Shown one piece after another: positions 63,180-64,000 of a stretch of 64,000 bases of DNA (positions are counted from its first letter, which is position 1; each line of letters begins with the position of its first letter). This stretch comes from Branchinecta lynchi (Eukaryota > Arthropoda > Branchiopoda > Anostraca > Branchinectidae). The translations under genes were made by a program, and so were the position numbers. Below the pieces are notes generated by a model. That model searched no databases and had not been told where the DNA came from. It was given only the letters and a program-made list of their open reading frames with translations. The stretch covers positions 11,359,008-11,423,007 of the forward strand of contig JAKZAP010000007.1 of assembly GCA_023053575.1 (NCBI GenBank), in the 5' to 3' direction.

Positions 63180-63390
63180 GGGTTGGTCACCAAAAGTAAC
63201 TTCGTACACCCTGGAAAGTAACCCAAAAGTATCTCCAAGTAACCCAGTGTAACCTAATGTAAACAAATGTAACCCAATGCAATGTAACCCAAAGTAACCC
63301 AATGTAACCAAAAGTAACCCAAAGTAACCCTGAGTAACCCAAAGTATCCTGAAGTAGCTCGTACACCTTGGTTCTTGGTGACCAACACTG
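63180..63390. repeat. GTAACCC-type short repeat block with inverted ends
   Basis: About fifteen GTAACCCAAA/GTAACCCAATGT words in a row, bounded by GGTTGGTCACCAA (left) and TTGGTGACCAACAC (right), which are inverted. CGTACACC also lies near both ends. It looks like a small foldback element with an expanded core. Confidence 0.7.
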
Positions 63391-64000
63391 GATCAAGAAG
63401 TACTTGCAAATAGCAAATACTGGAGGTGGGATGCGATACAAAAATATACAAAAAATCTCTCGACGACAGCTTGGAAGAACAAGAAGATGCTTCAAACGAA
63501 CGACTCAAACCAAGCCAAGTTTCATAACAAGTACTTGCAAATATAGCAAGTAATGAAGGTGGAATACGAAAAGGAGAACTAGCAGATAATCCAAACTAAC
63601 GACTGACGGCACAAGCCAAGTATCACAGCAAGTACTTGCAAATACAGCAAGTACTGGAGGTAGAAGGGGATACAAAATCAAAAAATCATGCGGGATGCTC
63701 GCAGCTTGACATACGGGCTTGGTACCTCGTGTTTCCTGACGGGACGGAGTTTAATGTGCCACGGAGGACCCAAGTTTTGAGGCTTTGTCATAACAGCTGG
63801 CGACATCGTGCTGAAACGTTACGGAAGCTTATCGGTAACTCAAACTCTAGCTATTTGCAGCCCAACAACTCAGGGGGCTTGTACAAAGCTCAGCATTCTT
63901 TGTTGGACCTGCTTGATGGAAATATAAAAATGCGAACATAATTACAGAGGGGGGTAGACCATCATTTCAGAGAAACTGAGTTTCAGGAGTAGGCTATAGC

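Larger units (their letters stand above)
62530..63690. repeat. Degenerate tandem array, about 150-170 bp units
   Basis: Units carry CAAGCCAAGTATCATAGCAA, GTACTTGCAAATATAGCAAG and TACTGGAGGTGGGAT, with CGACTGACGGCAC at the joins; about six or seven copies, the older ones in the middle. The array is interrupted by a mariner-like MITE (62756-62929) and by a block of GTAACCCAAA repeats (63180-63390). Confidence 0.78.

Noticed and set aside
62530..63690. Possible CRISPR-like array
   Set aside because: The units are long, diverged and without regular spacers, and the DNA is animal; it is an ordinary degenerate tandem repeat.

Overview
The window is eukaryotic nuclear DNA, most likely from an invertebrate and probably an arthropod. 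It is AT-rich and intron-rich, dominated by transposable-element remnants, minisatellites and poly-C/poly-G runs, and shows no operons or bacterial-type genes. The species cannot be named from the sequence.

One host gene is clearly readable, on the minus strand from about 49383 down to 1768 and continuing past the low-coordinate edge. It encodes a Hillarin / LTD-1 type protein: an N-terminal LIM domain, a charged coiled-coil linker, then a transglutaminase-like (KY-type) core. Nine coding exons were joined by hand: 48805-49383, 24784-24900, 22800-22996, 19696-19927, 11956-12038, 11001-11144, 4759-4977, 2814-3022 and 1768-1898. Every junction has GT..AG and the reading phase is kept throughout. 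The model gives 620 codons from the ATG at 49332, or 637 if the LIM exon starts at the acceptor at 49384. The C-terminal part, and possibly the first exon, lie outside the window. The three positions that align with the transglutaminase Cys-His-Asp triad are Thr, Ser and Gln, so the domain looks non-enzymatic.

Almost everything else is intron or upstream DNA built of mobile elements. (1) Family 1: eight copies of about 0.75-1.3 kb plus two remnants, with GGGATCCC palindromes near both ends and internal repeats of about 136 bp. (2) Family 2: two copies with a hairpin at the 3' end and a related 3' module. (3) A 6,081-bp segment (25692-31772) with perfect 19-bp terminal inverted repeats and a perfect 8-bp target duplication ACTGAACT, 20-bp minisatellites at both ends, and other elements nested inside. 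(4) Two inverted copies of a 3.1-3.6 kb hairpin-ended element (39735-43293 and 50530-53650) on either side of the LIM exon. (5) Several MITEs, among them hAT-like ones with 8-bp duplications and mariner-like ones with TA. (6) 5'-truncated non-LTR retrotransposons, one keeping the YVDD motif of reverse transcriptase. (7) Tandem duplications and minisatellites.

Layout: 1-1767 sequence beyond the last visible exon; 1768-24900 eight exons with TE-bearing introns; 24901-48804 one 23.9-kb intron holding the largest elements; 48805-49383 the LIM exon; 49384-64000 upstream DNA (5' intron or intergenic) with more elements and a repeat array. All family assignments come from reading the sequence; no database search was run.
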